DNA of 64,000 bases, from contig JBBPFI010000001.1 of the NCBI GenBank assembly GCA_037974965.1, positions 372,001 through 436,000 of the forward strand, in the 5' to 3' direction. The position numbers and the translations under genes were made by a program. Origin of the DNA: Dacryopinax spathularia (taxonomy: Eukaryota > Basidiomycota > Dacrymycetes > Dacrymycetales > Dacrymycetaceae). Within the stretch, counting starts at the first letter, position 1. Each line of letters opens with the position of its first letter. Below are positions 33,794-45,540 of the stretch, piece by piece. The notes under the pieces were generated by a model that was not told the origin of the DNA, ran no database searches, and was given only the letters and a program-made list of their open reading frames with translations.

Positions 33794-34908
33794 AAGCCGG
33801 TCTTGCGAGCAGGGAACGCAGCGGTGATGGCAGGGACACCACGCTCCCTACGTCGGAGGCGACGTGCGTTTGCGCGATCGACGGCGATGTCCGGTCTGTA
33901 GGATGTTGATTTCAGTCTCGACCGTGTATGGCCAATGACGATAGATTCCACACGCTTTGGGTATTTTGGGGGATGTTATTTTTCCCCTGGCTCGTTGGCC
34001 TGGTTTGCTCTGATTTCCTCGTTCCTCTGAAACTTGCGTCGGATTGGATAGATCGTCGGTTACAACCGCAAACGATGATGTATCACGCCGTCTCTTTTGT
34101 GTGCACGTTCAGTTACGTCCACCCGACCTCGTGGAACTGATGATGGGTCTACACGATGCAACACGCGAACGATTGCGGAAAACAAAGTCCCAAAATCGCT
34201 CACTGACCCGTACGCTATGATGAATGCGGATTGGTCACACAGAATATGTGAAGCAGGAGTAAGGAGGGACGTATAGCCGGGATAATAGACGTGAGAGCAG
34301 ACGCTTGAACGGACGAGAGAGGAAGCTGGCGCAGGTGAGGAAGAGAATGCACTGCAGGGGACCTCAGGGCGGCGGGGCGGATGATGCACAACGCCAGCGG
34401 AAGAGAATCGTTGAACGAGTAAGAGCGCGACGGAGTCGGAATATGACAGCAGGGCGGAATCAGAAGCGCTTGGTAAGTGGCAAAAGGGCGGGAAATAAGT
34501 CGAGGATAAGGTTATGGCCTGGCTTCGTTGGACCTGACCCCGAACAGTATTGGTTCCATTCACAGACGCCATCTAATTCGCATCCATTCCATCACTTGCA
34601 TAAACAGAACGATCTAGTTCGAATGTGCGCGGGACTTGATCTCGTCACGCGACTGTGTTTCTGGGTAGCACGGAGGCTAATATATGAAAAAATAGTATAC
34701 AGAAACCCACATACCACTAATCAGTGTTACTCAAATATACACGCAAGACAAACAACCCGCCTTTGTAGATCGGGCAGCGCCTCGCTACTAGTTTAAACAC
34801 GCCCCCTTATCGTTCCACCCCCTCTTCTCGCTTATAATTCCCCCCCGCCCCTTTCTATTACTCCTTTCTACACTTTCGTCCCCTCCTTACTCTTGACTCT
34901 TGACCACC
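33794..34908. other. Divergent intergenic region, PNUTS and HMG-box gene
   Basis: 1.1 kb. Open frames on both strands around 34060-34800 show no conserved features. The last 100 bp are CT-rich with TTATAATTC near 34832, a plausible TATA-like element and leader for the HMG gene. Confidence 0.45.
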
Positions 34909-35975
34909 ATGCCCCCTAAAGCTGCTCCAAAGCAGTCGGACGAAGGCAAGGATGAGGTGAGCCCCTGTCCCCATAATCAACGCGTCGCCACCCCCTAACA
35001 CGCGTATTCAGGTTGTGGGTGCCTTCAAACAACTCTCCGCCGCCCTCAAGAATGCAGCAAATATCGTCGAGACGTATACCTCGGCGCTGTCAAAAGGCGG
35101 TATTAGCGTCCAGGCCGCTGGCGAGGGCTATGCAGCTGCTCTGTCCGCCCTCAACGGTGGCGCAACAGTAAAGGAGGAGGGAGGAGCAGTCGTACCGAAG
35201 AAACGCGGTCGCCCGTCAGCTGCCGCCTCCGGAGATGGCGCCGAGGGTGGTAAGAAGAAGCGCCGTGTCATGAAGAAAGAGAAGGATCCCAATGCGCCAA
35301 AGAGGCCTGCGAGCGCCTACCTCCTCTACCAAAACGACAAGCGAGCTGAGTTCGTCGAGAAGTACAAGGATCTCCCGTATCATGAGATGCTGGGCAAGAT
35401 CTCCGAGAGTTGGGGCAAGTTGACAGAAGCGGAGAAGGCTGTGCGTTGTCCGTCTCTCGTTGCCTGCTTCCGAGTTCTGATCGTACCTTTAGCCTTACCT
35501 CGCCGCTCAAGCCAAACTGAAGGAAGACTACGCTGGTCGCAAGGCGGCGTACGATACGTCCAAGACGGAGGCAGCAGCCGCCCCCGAAGCTGAGGAAGAA
35601 GACGAAGATGAGCTGGACGATTCTCCTGCGCCTGCCAAAGCAACGAATGGCGAGGTGGAGAGCGAGGATGATGACGATGACGATGACGATGAGGAGGAAG
35701 AGGCAGCTCAGGTCAACACGATTGTCGCGAAGACCAAGGCCGATGAAGAGGATGATAGCGAAGACGATGACGACGATGATGACACCGACAGCGATGACGA
35801 CAGCGAGTCCTCTGAGGATGAGGAGCCACCTCGTAAGGTGGCCAAGGGATCGGCACCGTCGTCGACCACCAAGAAGGCGCCTGTGCAGGCCAAGCCGGCG
35901 AGCAAGCCATCCAGCAAGAAGGCTGCCGCACCAGCTCCGTCAACGGAGAAGAAGAAGAAGAAGGGCAAGGAGTAG
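34909..35975 (+). CDS. HMG-box chromatin protein with acidic tail
   Basis: Three exons, 34909-34956, 35012-35440, 35493-35975, about 319 aa. The N-terminal helical region (GAFKQLSAALKNAANIVETY) is followed by an AT-hook-like KKRGRPS and basic KKKRRVMKKEK. A canonical HMG box comes next (DPNAPKRPASAYLLYQNDKR..YHEMLGKISESWGKLTEAEKA, then PYLAAQAKLKEDYAGRKAAY). The tail has two long Asp/Glu runs (about 35655-35830) and a Lys/Ala/Pro-rich end. The architecture resembles Hmo1/HMGB proteins that bend DNA in rDNA and promoter chromatin. Assigning it to Hmo1 in particular would be guesswork. Confidence 0.9.
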
Positions 35976-36375
35976 TTAGCTGATGTAGCGCCTTCATTTC
36001 CATCGCGAGACGTGGACTTGTTTTCTCCTTGCGTAGTGGCCCCATCCTCCGGTTCCAACCTTTCTTTCATGTTGTACGACCGTAATCTTTCTGCTGTTCG
36101 TATAGTACATTTTGCTTAGTTCGTCGATTTCCCTTGCATTCTTTAATGCACAAAAGTTCGCGCCCGTTGGCTGAAATCCTGCCTGAGTAACCAGTTGGTG
36201 GTGGTTCAGAAGAGAGTCGGCTGCGGCCTGAGATCGATATCGGCACGGACCCGACTGGCCAGCAGGAGGCGGTCTTCTCAACTTCCGTTCGGCACTCACC
36301 GACCACGTTGTCGCCCTTTGTCCACCTGCTTGCCCTGTCTCCAGATATCGAGGCTTGCTGCTGTTGACCGTCAAG
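35976..36375. other. Intergenic region, HMG 3' UTR and ARL2 promoter
   Basis: 400 bp; no gene seen. Confidence 0.45.
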
Positions 36376-37170
36376 ATGGGGTTGCTCACCATAATAAGAA
36401 AGAACAGGTACAAAGAGAAGGAGATGCGCATCCTGTTCCTGTCCGTCCTCCTGAAGCACTGCTGCTGCATTTTTTTCGGTCTCTGACTTGCCCCTTGTCT
36501 CATGAAGCGGACTGGACAATGCTGGCAAGACGACTATTATTAAGAAGATCAACGGGGAAGACATATTACAGGTCAGCCCTACACTGGGATTCAACATCAA
36601 GACGTTCATACACGGAAAGTAAGTCAGCTGTATGCGCCTACCTACCCATCTGATCGGTATGTAGATATACCCTGAACATCTGTAGACGGTTTGCCAGACT
36701 CACTAGGTTTGCAATGCTGATCTATGACCAGGGGATGTCGGTGGTCAGCGATCACTTCGGCCATACTGGAGGAACTACTTCGAACAGACAGACGGCCTAG
36801 TATGGGTCGTCGACTCTGCGGACCGATTACGAATGCAAGATTGCAAAGAAGAGCTTTTCGGCCTCCTGACCGAGGACGTACGTTAACCTAATACTATCCA
36901 GTCATCCTGCTCACGGTTTTGTAAAAGCGCTTAGCAGGCGCCTCCCTCCTCATATTCGCCAATAAGCAGGACATCCACGGCGCTATGTCAATACCGGAAA
37001 TCCACGACGCCCTTGCCCTGGGGTCCATCAAATCGCATCGATACCGGATCTTACCCTGCAGTGCCATGACAGGCGAGAATCTCATAGAAGGCTTCGATTG
37101 GATCGTTAACGACATCGCCTCAAGGTTATACTACAGTTCCACCGTAATTCCAGCAAATCAGCCACCATGA
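36376..37170 (+). CDS. ARL2: Small GTPase Arl2 (Cin4)
   Basis: Arf-like GTPase that works with tubulin cofactors in tubulin folding. Five exons, 36376-36440, 36508-36618, 36665-36681 (17 nt), 36732-36877, 36928-37170, encode about 193 aa (human ARL2 184). The N-terminus [20 protein letters not shown] matches Arl2. All G motifs are present: GLDNAGKTT (P loop), [10 protein letters not shown] (switch I), [17 protein letters not shown] (switch II), NKQD and CSA. Splice donors are variable (GTCCGT, GTAAGT, GTAGAC, GTACGT), and the first acceptor is AAG. The gene converges on CBP80, with only 138 bp between stops. Confidence 0.93.
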
Positions 37171-37308
37171 TGTGATTGGGAGACCGAATTACGATTCAGG
37201 TTGGCGGACGTAGATGTATAATGTACAGTATGACCATAACAAGATCCTCCCATCTTCTCCTTGGCCCAACGGCTACACATCGCATGACCGGTCAGGATGC
37301 TGTTTCGA

Positions 37309-40300
37309 CTACACCTCCTCTCGCGCCAGGGAGACCTTCCAGATCTTCCGTATCAGTGCGGGGCTGTCGGGATAGTAAGCACCCTCAGGGACGCGCAAGT
37401 CACCCAAGACGACAGCCTCCAAGGTGTTCGCGTAACTGCGCAAGTAGGAAGAGTACTGCGAAAGATTTAGACCAGCACTTGACGAATGATGATTGCGACT
37501 TACGTAGGTGCAGAAATGGCGGTACCATCCCCAGCTCTCCCATGAGGACCAAAGGTCGTCGGGCCACTCACTCCGTTCTTCCCACGATGTCTGCTCCGGC
37601 GAGTACACCAGAGTACGGGAGAAACCAGTCAGCGCAGCAGTTAACGAGTTCTTCTGTTCCTTGGTCAAGGTGGCCAGCGCCTTCAAAGCGTTACCCAACG
37701 CCGGTGAATCGACCACGGGTGCGGGAGCAGCGAATGCATCGGGATTATCAGCCATCGCGTAGTCATCTCCGGCACTCGCTAGCTTGGCACGCGCTTCGTC
37801 ATCCTCCTTCCGGAGCGTGGCTGCCCTCTTTTTCGCGACCGTAACACGTCCATTGGCCTTGTCCAAAGCAGCGCGTAAGACTTCCCACTTGAAGGTGGTG
37901 AACCACCTTGATTGATGTCCATGATATCCGTTCTGCTCGCCATCTTGTTGCGAGTTCGAGGCGAAGCACCAGTTGATGATATCGACCGGATCCAGAATCT
38001 GATATTGCATCAATTTGTCGAAGACTATCAGGACTCGCTGTTCATCCTGCCGCCAGAAGCGTTTGGTTTCGTCGAGCAATTGCTGGCGGTCACCAGGGGT
38101 TTTGGCCAAATTGCGTAGAAGAGGAAGATACCGCTCGATCGCGTTGAGCAAGTGAGAAAAGGAGCGGGCGCCGATATGCAGCAGGGTCTGGAAGGTAACG
38201 GCTCGGGCAGTTCGATCGGCCTTCTCAGAAGTATATTCTCCTTCGGCCAGCTGCTCCCGGAGGCGGTTCACTTCGTCAATGACTTCCTGAGGGCTACTGC
38301 GAGGTACACCCTGGGAAGGGTTCCCTTGCATTAGCCTCGCAAGCGTGTTGGACGCTTCATGATGCTCGTTGTCTGGTCTCGGGATAAGAAGGACGCAGCC
38401 GGCTCTGAGCATTATTACGTACCCGGGCTGCCGAAATCGAATACTGCCGCTGGAGCATCATCAGGCACCACACCCGCTGCCGGGTCGCGAATCGGAGGAG
38501 GCAAAGTCTGCATGATCCGGTCATGATATGCCAACCGGATCTCGAGTTCAATGGCGCGTCGCATGAACTTCCGCTTTGGATGTGCCGGTGGCAGAGAAAC
38601 GTCAGGTACCCTGAAAGCCCCATAAGCAAATTTTCGACCTGGAACATGCGCGTACATACCATTCTTTCCAGACCCAGCCGAAGTTGAAGTTGCTCATGTG
38701 GACAGAGAACCATTCTGCAAAGCGCCGTCCAACTTCCGGCAGAAGACCATCACCCAGAAGGCTGTAAAGCTTTCGTATAGACTTGCCCACTGCCGGACCA
38801 GCAGTCTGCGGCGCGAGCTTGCAGAGCTCGGTGAGCAGACTGTGGTAGTACAGCGGAATTTGTTCTGGTCTTGGAAGCGCGAAACAGTGTGACAGTATAG
38901 TCTGTCACGATGTCAGCCATGCATCACATGACATCTCTTATATAGGCTTACCTCGACAAGCAGGGGCTCGAGTTGCCAGTCGCCTTCCGCCACGCCTTCC
39001 GCATTCTTCACTTTCAGTAAGCCCGGTCGGCACCAGCGAGGGAACTCAGTCAGGATGCGTGCTGCCTCTCTCCTGTTTACTTCGTATATGTTCACGGTAT
39101 CGGCGGAAAGGGTCCGCAGCAGATATCCAGTTAGACTGGTAGGACTAGGCGTGGTCTGTCACACGGTTATTACATGAGGCATACACCAGTGATGCTCCCG
39201 CTCACCTCGTCGTCAAACAGTCGAAGATATATGTTCGGGAACTCCCTTGCAGCTCCGGCTGGTGCACGAGGCTCCGCGCTGGTCTCTCCTTCTCCCTCCA
39301 CCTCAATAACTTCGGGTGGCACAATGAAGGCAGGAAGAGAAAATTGCGCCTCCGGGTCAATGTCCTTGAGAGAGAGGGTGGCGTAGGGCAATGGGTAAGG
39401 TAACTCGGTGCCGGCGAAGCCCGATGAGACTAACGATCTCAGTAGTGTAGTGAGCGCCGAAAGGACCTATGCACCGGTTAGTCGCGCATACAAAATTCGA
39501 TATGGCGGTCAGTCACCTCGTAGGACCGCTCGTCGGTGCCGTCCCCCAGATCGTACTGCTTCATAAAGGGAACGACCACCGGTTTTGCCGATGATGAGGA
39601 AGAGGAAAACGCCTCGAGAGAAGAGACGATAGCCTCTACCGCCTCTGGCGATTGCGCTGAAAGGGCCTCTCCAGCCTATTGTAGTTTGTCAGTGGGCGTC
39701 TTGCTGTTCCACACCAGAAGGCGCACGATCAAGACTCCTTCTCCAGCGCAGAGTGCGGCTTGCAGTCCTCGATAGTATGATACGCCAAACTCGTCCAGAA
39801 CCGCGGTGAACGTCTGCAGCAACTGCAATAGTGATCCGGTAGATATTGTTCCAGCCCGTGCCAGATGGGCAAAGAAATGAATCTGCGGGACGCAATCGGT
39901 TCTCATGCTTCGTTGAACAGCTGAAGAGCGACGTACGGTTTGTCTGATGTCCCTCCAACGCAGCCCATCCAAGCTGCTTTGGAAGCCTTTTATCACATCT
40001 TCCATTAGTCCGGACGATCCACTCGCAACGTCCGTTTCAGCATCTCCATTAGTCTCTCCATTAGTATGTGCTTCCACCCGATCTGGGTGTACCATCAACG
40101 CTAGGAGGGTTGCGTAGATGGGAATTTTGTAGGGTTGCTCGACCGCCCTACTTCGTGTCAGTCTCCCGCATCTCTCCACCACGATAACACACGTACCCAA
40201 TACGGATCGCATCTGGGATCGCATCTTTTACGTTCGCTTCTGTTGCTGTTGCCCGCCGTGACAAAAGGCGTTTTGCGAATGGCGGAATCTTGGTTGTAGG

Positions 40301-40606
40301 GAATTCCTGAAGTACTGTGAGGGTTAAAAGAGGTGGATGCTAGAACTCGACGCACATTAGGATCTGAGCCTTTTTCATTGGTCGGGTTTCCGAAGGAATA
40401 GATCTCCTTTCTTATGGTTTGTTCTGGCGTCTCAGGATTATACGCCTCTCGCCGATGCGGCCCACGACCATGGCCAGCACCCGCGTCGCCGTCTAAGAAA
40501 GAGTATCGGTCACTGCGGTCATAGTGCAGGGAGTTCTCCCTTTACCATAATATCCTCTGTCACGTCCGCCGCCATGGTGGCGCCCACGTCCTCCTCTATA
40601 GCTCAT
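37309..40606 (-). CDS. CBC1: Nuclear cap-binding complex large subunit CBP80
   Basis: Binds the 7-methylguanosine cap of nascent mRNA with CBP20. Twelve exons, read 40606-40546, 40492-40356, 40306-40197, 40147-39937, 39882-39727, 39675-39517, 39466-39206, 39155-38952, 38901-38660, 38610-38423, 38372-37504, 37455-37309, give about 914 aa with all phases closing. An RG-rich N-terminus (MSYRGGRGRHHGGGRDRG) leads into MIF4G-type helical repeats: VEQPYKIPIYATLLALM, WNFKWEV-like WFTTFKWEVLRAALDKANGR, NFNFGWVWKEWVPDVSL, HPKRKFMRRAIELEIRLAYHDR, FDKLMQYQILDPVDIINWCF and WGWYRHFCTYYSSYLRSYANTLEAVV. These match NCBP1 along the whole length. One 54-nt intron (39883-39936) is stop-free and in frame, so gene finders could wrongly keep it. 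Confidence 0.93.
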
Positions 40607-41217
40607 GTTTTAATGCTGTAGACAAAGACCGGTCCTTTCGTGAAATAGGTGGCGAACAGCCAGGAGAGATGCAGAAGCGCCCAACAGGGTCGAGTGGCTG
40701 TGAAGCGGAGCCTTTTGATCGAAGTTGGCGTCTCTTGTGTTTCTCCTCAAACCATGCTCATTCTCTAATGATCGATGCAGTCCTCCGCAATCCTCGTTGC
40801 GCTCCTGTTGACTACTCTGCGATTATACTTCGGCTGGACCAGGAGATGATATTTCCCTTTCTGCTTGACTTGCTATCAGTTCATGTATGCGGAACTTACC
40901 AGTCCCGGCAAGTCCCCCTCGATGGTCCAACACCTTCGAGGGCGCGCTCGACGCTCCACGTCCAGTCAATCTCAAATGAGACAGGTGACGAAATCCGCAT
41001 GTTTTGTTCCCAAGTGAAACGTGGTGTGATCGGAGAGATGTTTGCCTACGTCGATCGTCTGGACCTCGGTTGGGCTGGAACATGATGCAGCGGAGCGAAA
41101 AGTCAATCACGTGTCGGCACGTGCGACGCGACTCTCCCATTAAAGTCGCGAGTCCCGGACGCGTTCTCCCTCCTCCTTCTCTCTCTCCATCACCTCGGAT
41201 CACAGCAGGCGCTCAGG
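40607..41217. other. Divergent intergenic region, CBP80 and RING-RRM gene
   Basis: 611 bp bidirectional promoter region. No gene seen; contains a pair of CACGTG boxes. Confidence 0.5.
41108..41123. promoter_or_regulatory. Paired CACGTG E-boxes
   Basis: Two exact CACGTG sequences (41108-41113 and 41118-41123) separated by 4 bp lie about 95 bp upstream of the RING-RRM start. Such sites are bound by fungal bHLH factors (Cbf1/Pho4 type); occupancy here is inference. Confidence 0.5.
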
Positions 41218-43555
41218 ATGGCTTCGAACTCGGTTCCCTCCACGCCGACGCGATCTACCTCTTACTCTGAACAACCTGACTCTCCTTCTGACAAGCTCGC
41301 CCGCGCTCGAGCGGCTCTCTTCTGCACCCCTGGTTCTCAACGGATTGGACTGCCTTCTTCCCACAGTAGCCCTCTGTCGTCTGGTTCTCCTAAAACTCCC
41401 GAGTCCAGCCCTCCCAGCTATAAGTCTACGCACGCTAGTCCTACATCGCCTACGTCTACCTCGACTAAACGGGTATACTCTGCCTTGGGTTCTCAAAGCA
41501 GGTCTGCCGCGGATGACGATAACGACTGGAGACATCGCGCGGAGAATCATGGCATAAAAGTGACGAATGATGCCAGATCCGAGCATTCCAGCAGCTCTAG
41601 CGACGAACAAGGTGCATATATGCGCGCATATACCTTGCTTGCACTGACTTCGGACTACAGATGTGTTTCCCACACCTGCCTTGGCACATTCGCGAACCTT
41701 TTCTGAGCAATCTCCTGAGTCGTCTTTGTCTTTCTACAGCCAGCTGGACGAGGATATTCGGACATCCCTCTTCACAACTCCTCCGAAGCGTCCACTCAGC
41801 CGTCTCAGAGGCAGCGTGTCGGATCCGCCGTTGACGAGAAGCCGCTCATACACCCTTGAACATTCGCCTGAGCGCATAGATGCTTCCGTTCAAGCACGCC
41901 TTCGGGCAGTTCTGCATGATAATGATCTCTCTCCCACGACCGACTCGCCTTTGACCGCGAACAACGGAACCCGGGTCAAGTTCGAGAGCCGTCCCCGCCT
42001 CAACCCCAGGTTTCCCTCGATAGGAAAGTCTCCAGTTAGCCCGACCGTCGCTTCTTGCTCTGTCTGTGGTATATGCTCATCAGTGCCCGCTCGTTTCTCT
42101 ATTCTTGAACCGTGCCATCACTTGATCTGCTCGAACTGTCTCACTGGCGCTCTTAATATCGTCCGCGAGAAAGACATGACCTGCGTCTTATGTCGGTCTC
42201 CTGTTCACAATTTCAAGTTGCTCGCACCTCTGCCTCCGTCTTTCGAGGAGTCCTTCACGCAAGGAACGCCTCCGCGCAAACTTCCCACTAGCAGTCCTAA
42301 AACCACTCCGCCTTCGGCTACCTCTCAACGCACTCGGAGCCTTCAAGAGTTATCTGTAACGGGTCCCCAGCCGGCGCTGGCCTCCACCGTATTGCGCGTC
42401 GACAATGTCCCTTGGGTACGGACCACTCCATACCTTGGAGAACTGCATGCCTGACGTTACATTGCAAGGACATAACCCCTAAAATGGTCGCCGAGTGGGT
42501 CGGCGAGCCCATTGAAGCAGCATATACCCTCATTGATCGCCAATCTGGAAAGACATTCAGTCACGCGTTCATCGAATTCTCGACTGCTGAACAAGCCCGC
42601 GCGATCCTGCGCAAACTCCAAAATGCTGTTCTCGGGAAAGGCAAGCGCACTATGGCTGTGACGGTAACGATGTCGTCGCAGGAAGAACTTATGACCGAGG
42701 TGGGTTGTCCGCTTCAGAATGCATCACCGATTGAGAACAGATCTAGCTGTATCCCTCATGGACTGGCGAATTCATCGGCTCATCTCCAGTCCTCACGAAT
42801 TATACCAAGTTACGCAGTCAATCCTTGCCGCCCAGCTTACTCACCCACAAAGAGCTGGACTCGTTGGTATTGCTACTTGAAAATCCCAATGTAAGATCGC
42901 GTCGTCCAAATGCAGCGTAATAGTGCTGATGAAGCCCACAGCCTCGTTTCGTAAAGTCTCCAGCTCTTCCATACTATGAACTTATCGGCATCCTCAAGAA
43001 GATTCCTCAACAATGGTCTAGCTGTCTCCCAACTGAGGTCAGAGATCATCTCTATAGTACGTGATTTCCTCATGGTGGAAAGGCGCGCTGACTGGGATTT
43101 GCTCCAGACCTGTGCTCGTGTACGTGAATCAACACATGGGGCCAGCGCATGCTGAACGCTCTTCTCAGACGGTTCTAACCTTCTTCGAGCGCAAGTTCAA
43201 CAGAATTACAACAACCATCCTGATATGACGAAGGATCTGATCCGTGAGCACGAGCTGGCGATGCAGAATTGTGCTGGTAAGTGGTTTGCAAATGTGTATT
43301 CGTCGGGCTTATTGTTGGATAGCTTTCGATGACAGCATTCCTGTTGCACGCTTCCCATTTGCTCCTGCTACCTCCACTCCGGTAAAGCGTGCACCTCCAG
43401 TCGCCCCTATGAATCCCATCTTTGTATCGCCGATGACATCTCCGGTGACGTCTGCTGCGAGAAGCAACATGATCGAGCGCTTTGCTAACGAGTTTAACGT
43501 CCACCCGGAGATTGTGGCCAGCCTTGCTAACAGACTTGCAAACCTAGGAAATTAG
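41218..43555 (+). CDS. RING-finger plus RRM protein
   Basis: Eight exons, 41218-41611, 41661-42415, 42469-42699, 42747-42890, 42942-43056, 43108-43119 (12 nt), 43169-43276, 43323-43555, give about 663 aa. The N-terminal 250 residues are Ser/Pro/Thr-rich and look like a phosphorylated tail. A RING-type zinc site follows at about 280-330 (CSVCGICSSVPARFSILEPC, HHLICSNCL, then MTCVLCRSPV). An RRM then starts with TVLRVDNVPWDITPKMVAEW and contains HAFIEFSTAEQARAIL at the RNP1 position. The C-terminus has helical blocks including NMIERFANEFNVHPEIVASL. RING plus RRM suggests an E3 ligase acting on ribonucleoprotein, as with Not4, but this is not Not4 (order and spacing differ). I have no name for the family. 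Confidence 0.82.
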
Positions 43556-45184
43556 GCGGAAGGCGGGAAGGTACGGTATTCAAACTGCTAGCTGCAACAC
43601 AAAACAACGGAATGAGTGAATAGTAATCAAATTGTATGCCGAACAGTTTGAGTTACCGCGCCTTCGCAACCATATCCAATAATTGGCAACTTGATCGCTC
43701 GACTGCGGTGGGAAGAGTTCACAAGTAACGGTGGAGCTCGTCAAGACGCTTCCTCATACACCCAGAACCGGGATTGATCTAGACGTGTTCCAACAGCAAC
43801 ATCTCCTGGGGCTTTTGAACGACCCCCGTACGAACCTCCAACCAATTCAACATCAACGGCTCCACGCACTTCCAGACACATCCAAAGCCACGCGAATGAA
43901 CCGCAATACAACGCAAGAAAAGGCCTAGCAACAGCCGCACCTCCACCTTCTCAATATCCATTGTCCCTTCTTATGCTCGGAAATCAGCGACATTAAGGGG
44001 CTTCGAGCTTCGCGAATCCGAAGGACGAGGAGAAGCAAGGAAGAGCTGGCCAGATCGGGCGATTAAACGACGGACAACGCGTTGCCTCACAATCTAATAC
44101 AAAACTGAGGATAGGTTGGCGCAATTGAACGGCTGATGTGACCATTCGGTAGGCCGGCCAGGCTGGGCCGTCAAGATGTTCCTTATTCTACATTATACGA
44201 CGGGCGACTCAGGCGATACATGACCCATCTGATCCGTCTTCTGCAATTTACGGCCCGCACACGCTCGCCCCGTGCTGCCCTTCCGGCGCTAGCCCGCACG
44301 CCAAACATAGACATATCTGACCCTCCTACTCGCACGCTCAGCCGAGCAGACGGGTGATAAGCCAACATAACAACCGAACGGGCACGGGCATCGCCGACCC
44401 CCTTGCCTTTGCCAGTTTCAAGATCCCAAGATCCCAAGCTCCTGACGAAGAACAGTTCGAAGATGGACAATGGCGGAATCTTACCGCTTGCTCGGGGCGA
44501 GAAGGACGGTTCTTCGCTCGTGGGCGAGAAATTGGGGAAGGGGATTGCGAAGGGAGAGCGCCTGATCGGGGGATGGCGAAGGGAAGGGGAAGGAGAAGAT
44601 AAGCGGCCGCAGCATGCCCCGCCGGAGGGTCGGGGGGGATACCGCCGGCTGCTTGGTTGAGCTATGTAGCGCATGATCGAACGCGAAGGCGGGGCGATCC
44701 TGCTGGAGGGGCTAGGGGAAGGGGGAGGTATATAACCCGGCATGTCTGGAATGCCCTCGAGAGAGATGTCTGATACATACCCTTCCCTTGCTTCCCTTCC
44801 CCTCGCTTGACCTCCCGGGTTCGCTGGGTTCGCTGTCTCATCGTCGGGTCGCGACGATCATATTATTGCCGTTCTTACGACATCAACGGCGGCACAGCAA
44901 TCGCGATCGGGCCGTCTTACACAAGGCACGACAGGATAAGGCGAGACAGGGCAAGGAAGCGCGCTCCGGGTCGTGGGATCGTGGATCGTGTGCTGTCAGC
45001 CGAGGATGGATGGGCTCATCAACAGGCTGTTGCGTAACCAGATGAGATGGGAACTGAGTGGGTAAATTGGGTGAGTGGGCCGACAGCCGCCGGCCGAATG
45101 GCGGAGCTGTGCCTGTGCTGATTACGATGCGGGGAATCGGGGTGCGTAGCAGCAGCGGTCTTCTGAGTGCATGGATGGCAGACA

Positions 45185-45192
45185 TATATAAA
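45185..45192 (+). promoter_or_regulatory. TATA box
   Basis: TATATAAA, followed by a CT-rich stretch (CTCTCTTTCTCCTCCCC) and an ATG at 45301. Typical TATA-to-leader arrangement, but the downstream gene is doubtful. Confidence 0.45.
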
Positions 45193-45300
45193 CCGGCCGA
45201 TCCCCTCGCCTCGCTCATCTTGCACCTCTCTTTCTCCTCCCCACACACACCGACCCCCTTTTCCCTCGACCGGTCGAGACTCGAACGACGCGGTTGGGTG

Positions 45301-45540
45301 ATGTGTGATGCGGGTACCTGTTCTGTGGAATGCACGCCGGACGGCACTGGAATGTTTGGATGGATGCGACATTGTCAGGGCCTCTTCCGCGGGTGGTGTG
45401 AGTGGACAGCTGAGAAAAAGGTGACGCGGTTTACGTCAACGGCGTGGCTCGGCACGGACGAGACACACCGTGCGTCTTTCTTTCGACCGGGTTTCCTGCG
45501 CTTATTGGACAGGGAAAAGCGAGCGATCCACCTGGGGTAA
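45301..45540 (+). CDS. Doubtful small cysteine-containing ORF
   Basis: 79 codons starting MCDAGTCSVECTPDGTGMFGW, with a second Cys/Trp-rich segment (CQGLFRGWCEWTAEKK). Its only support is position: it is the first ATG after a strong TATA box and pyrimidine-rich leader 116 bp upstream. The frame is open well upstream of the ATG, no homologue is recognised, and it may be chance. Confidence 0.2.
   Translation: MCDAGTCSVECTPDGTGMFGWMRHCQGLFRGWCEWTAEKKVTRFTSTAWLGTDETHRASFFRPGFLRLLDREKRAIHLG

Noticed and set aside
34060-34796. Overlapping 160-170 codon frames on both strands upstream of the HMG-box gene
   Set aside because: Both strands open at once with no conserved feature; more consistent with promoter DNA.
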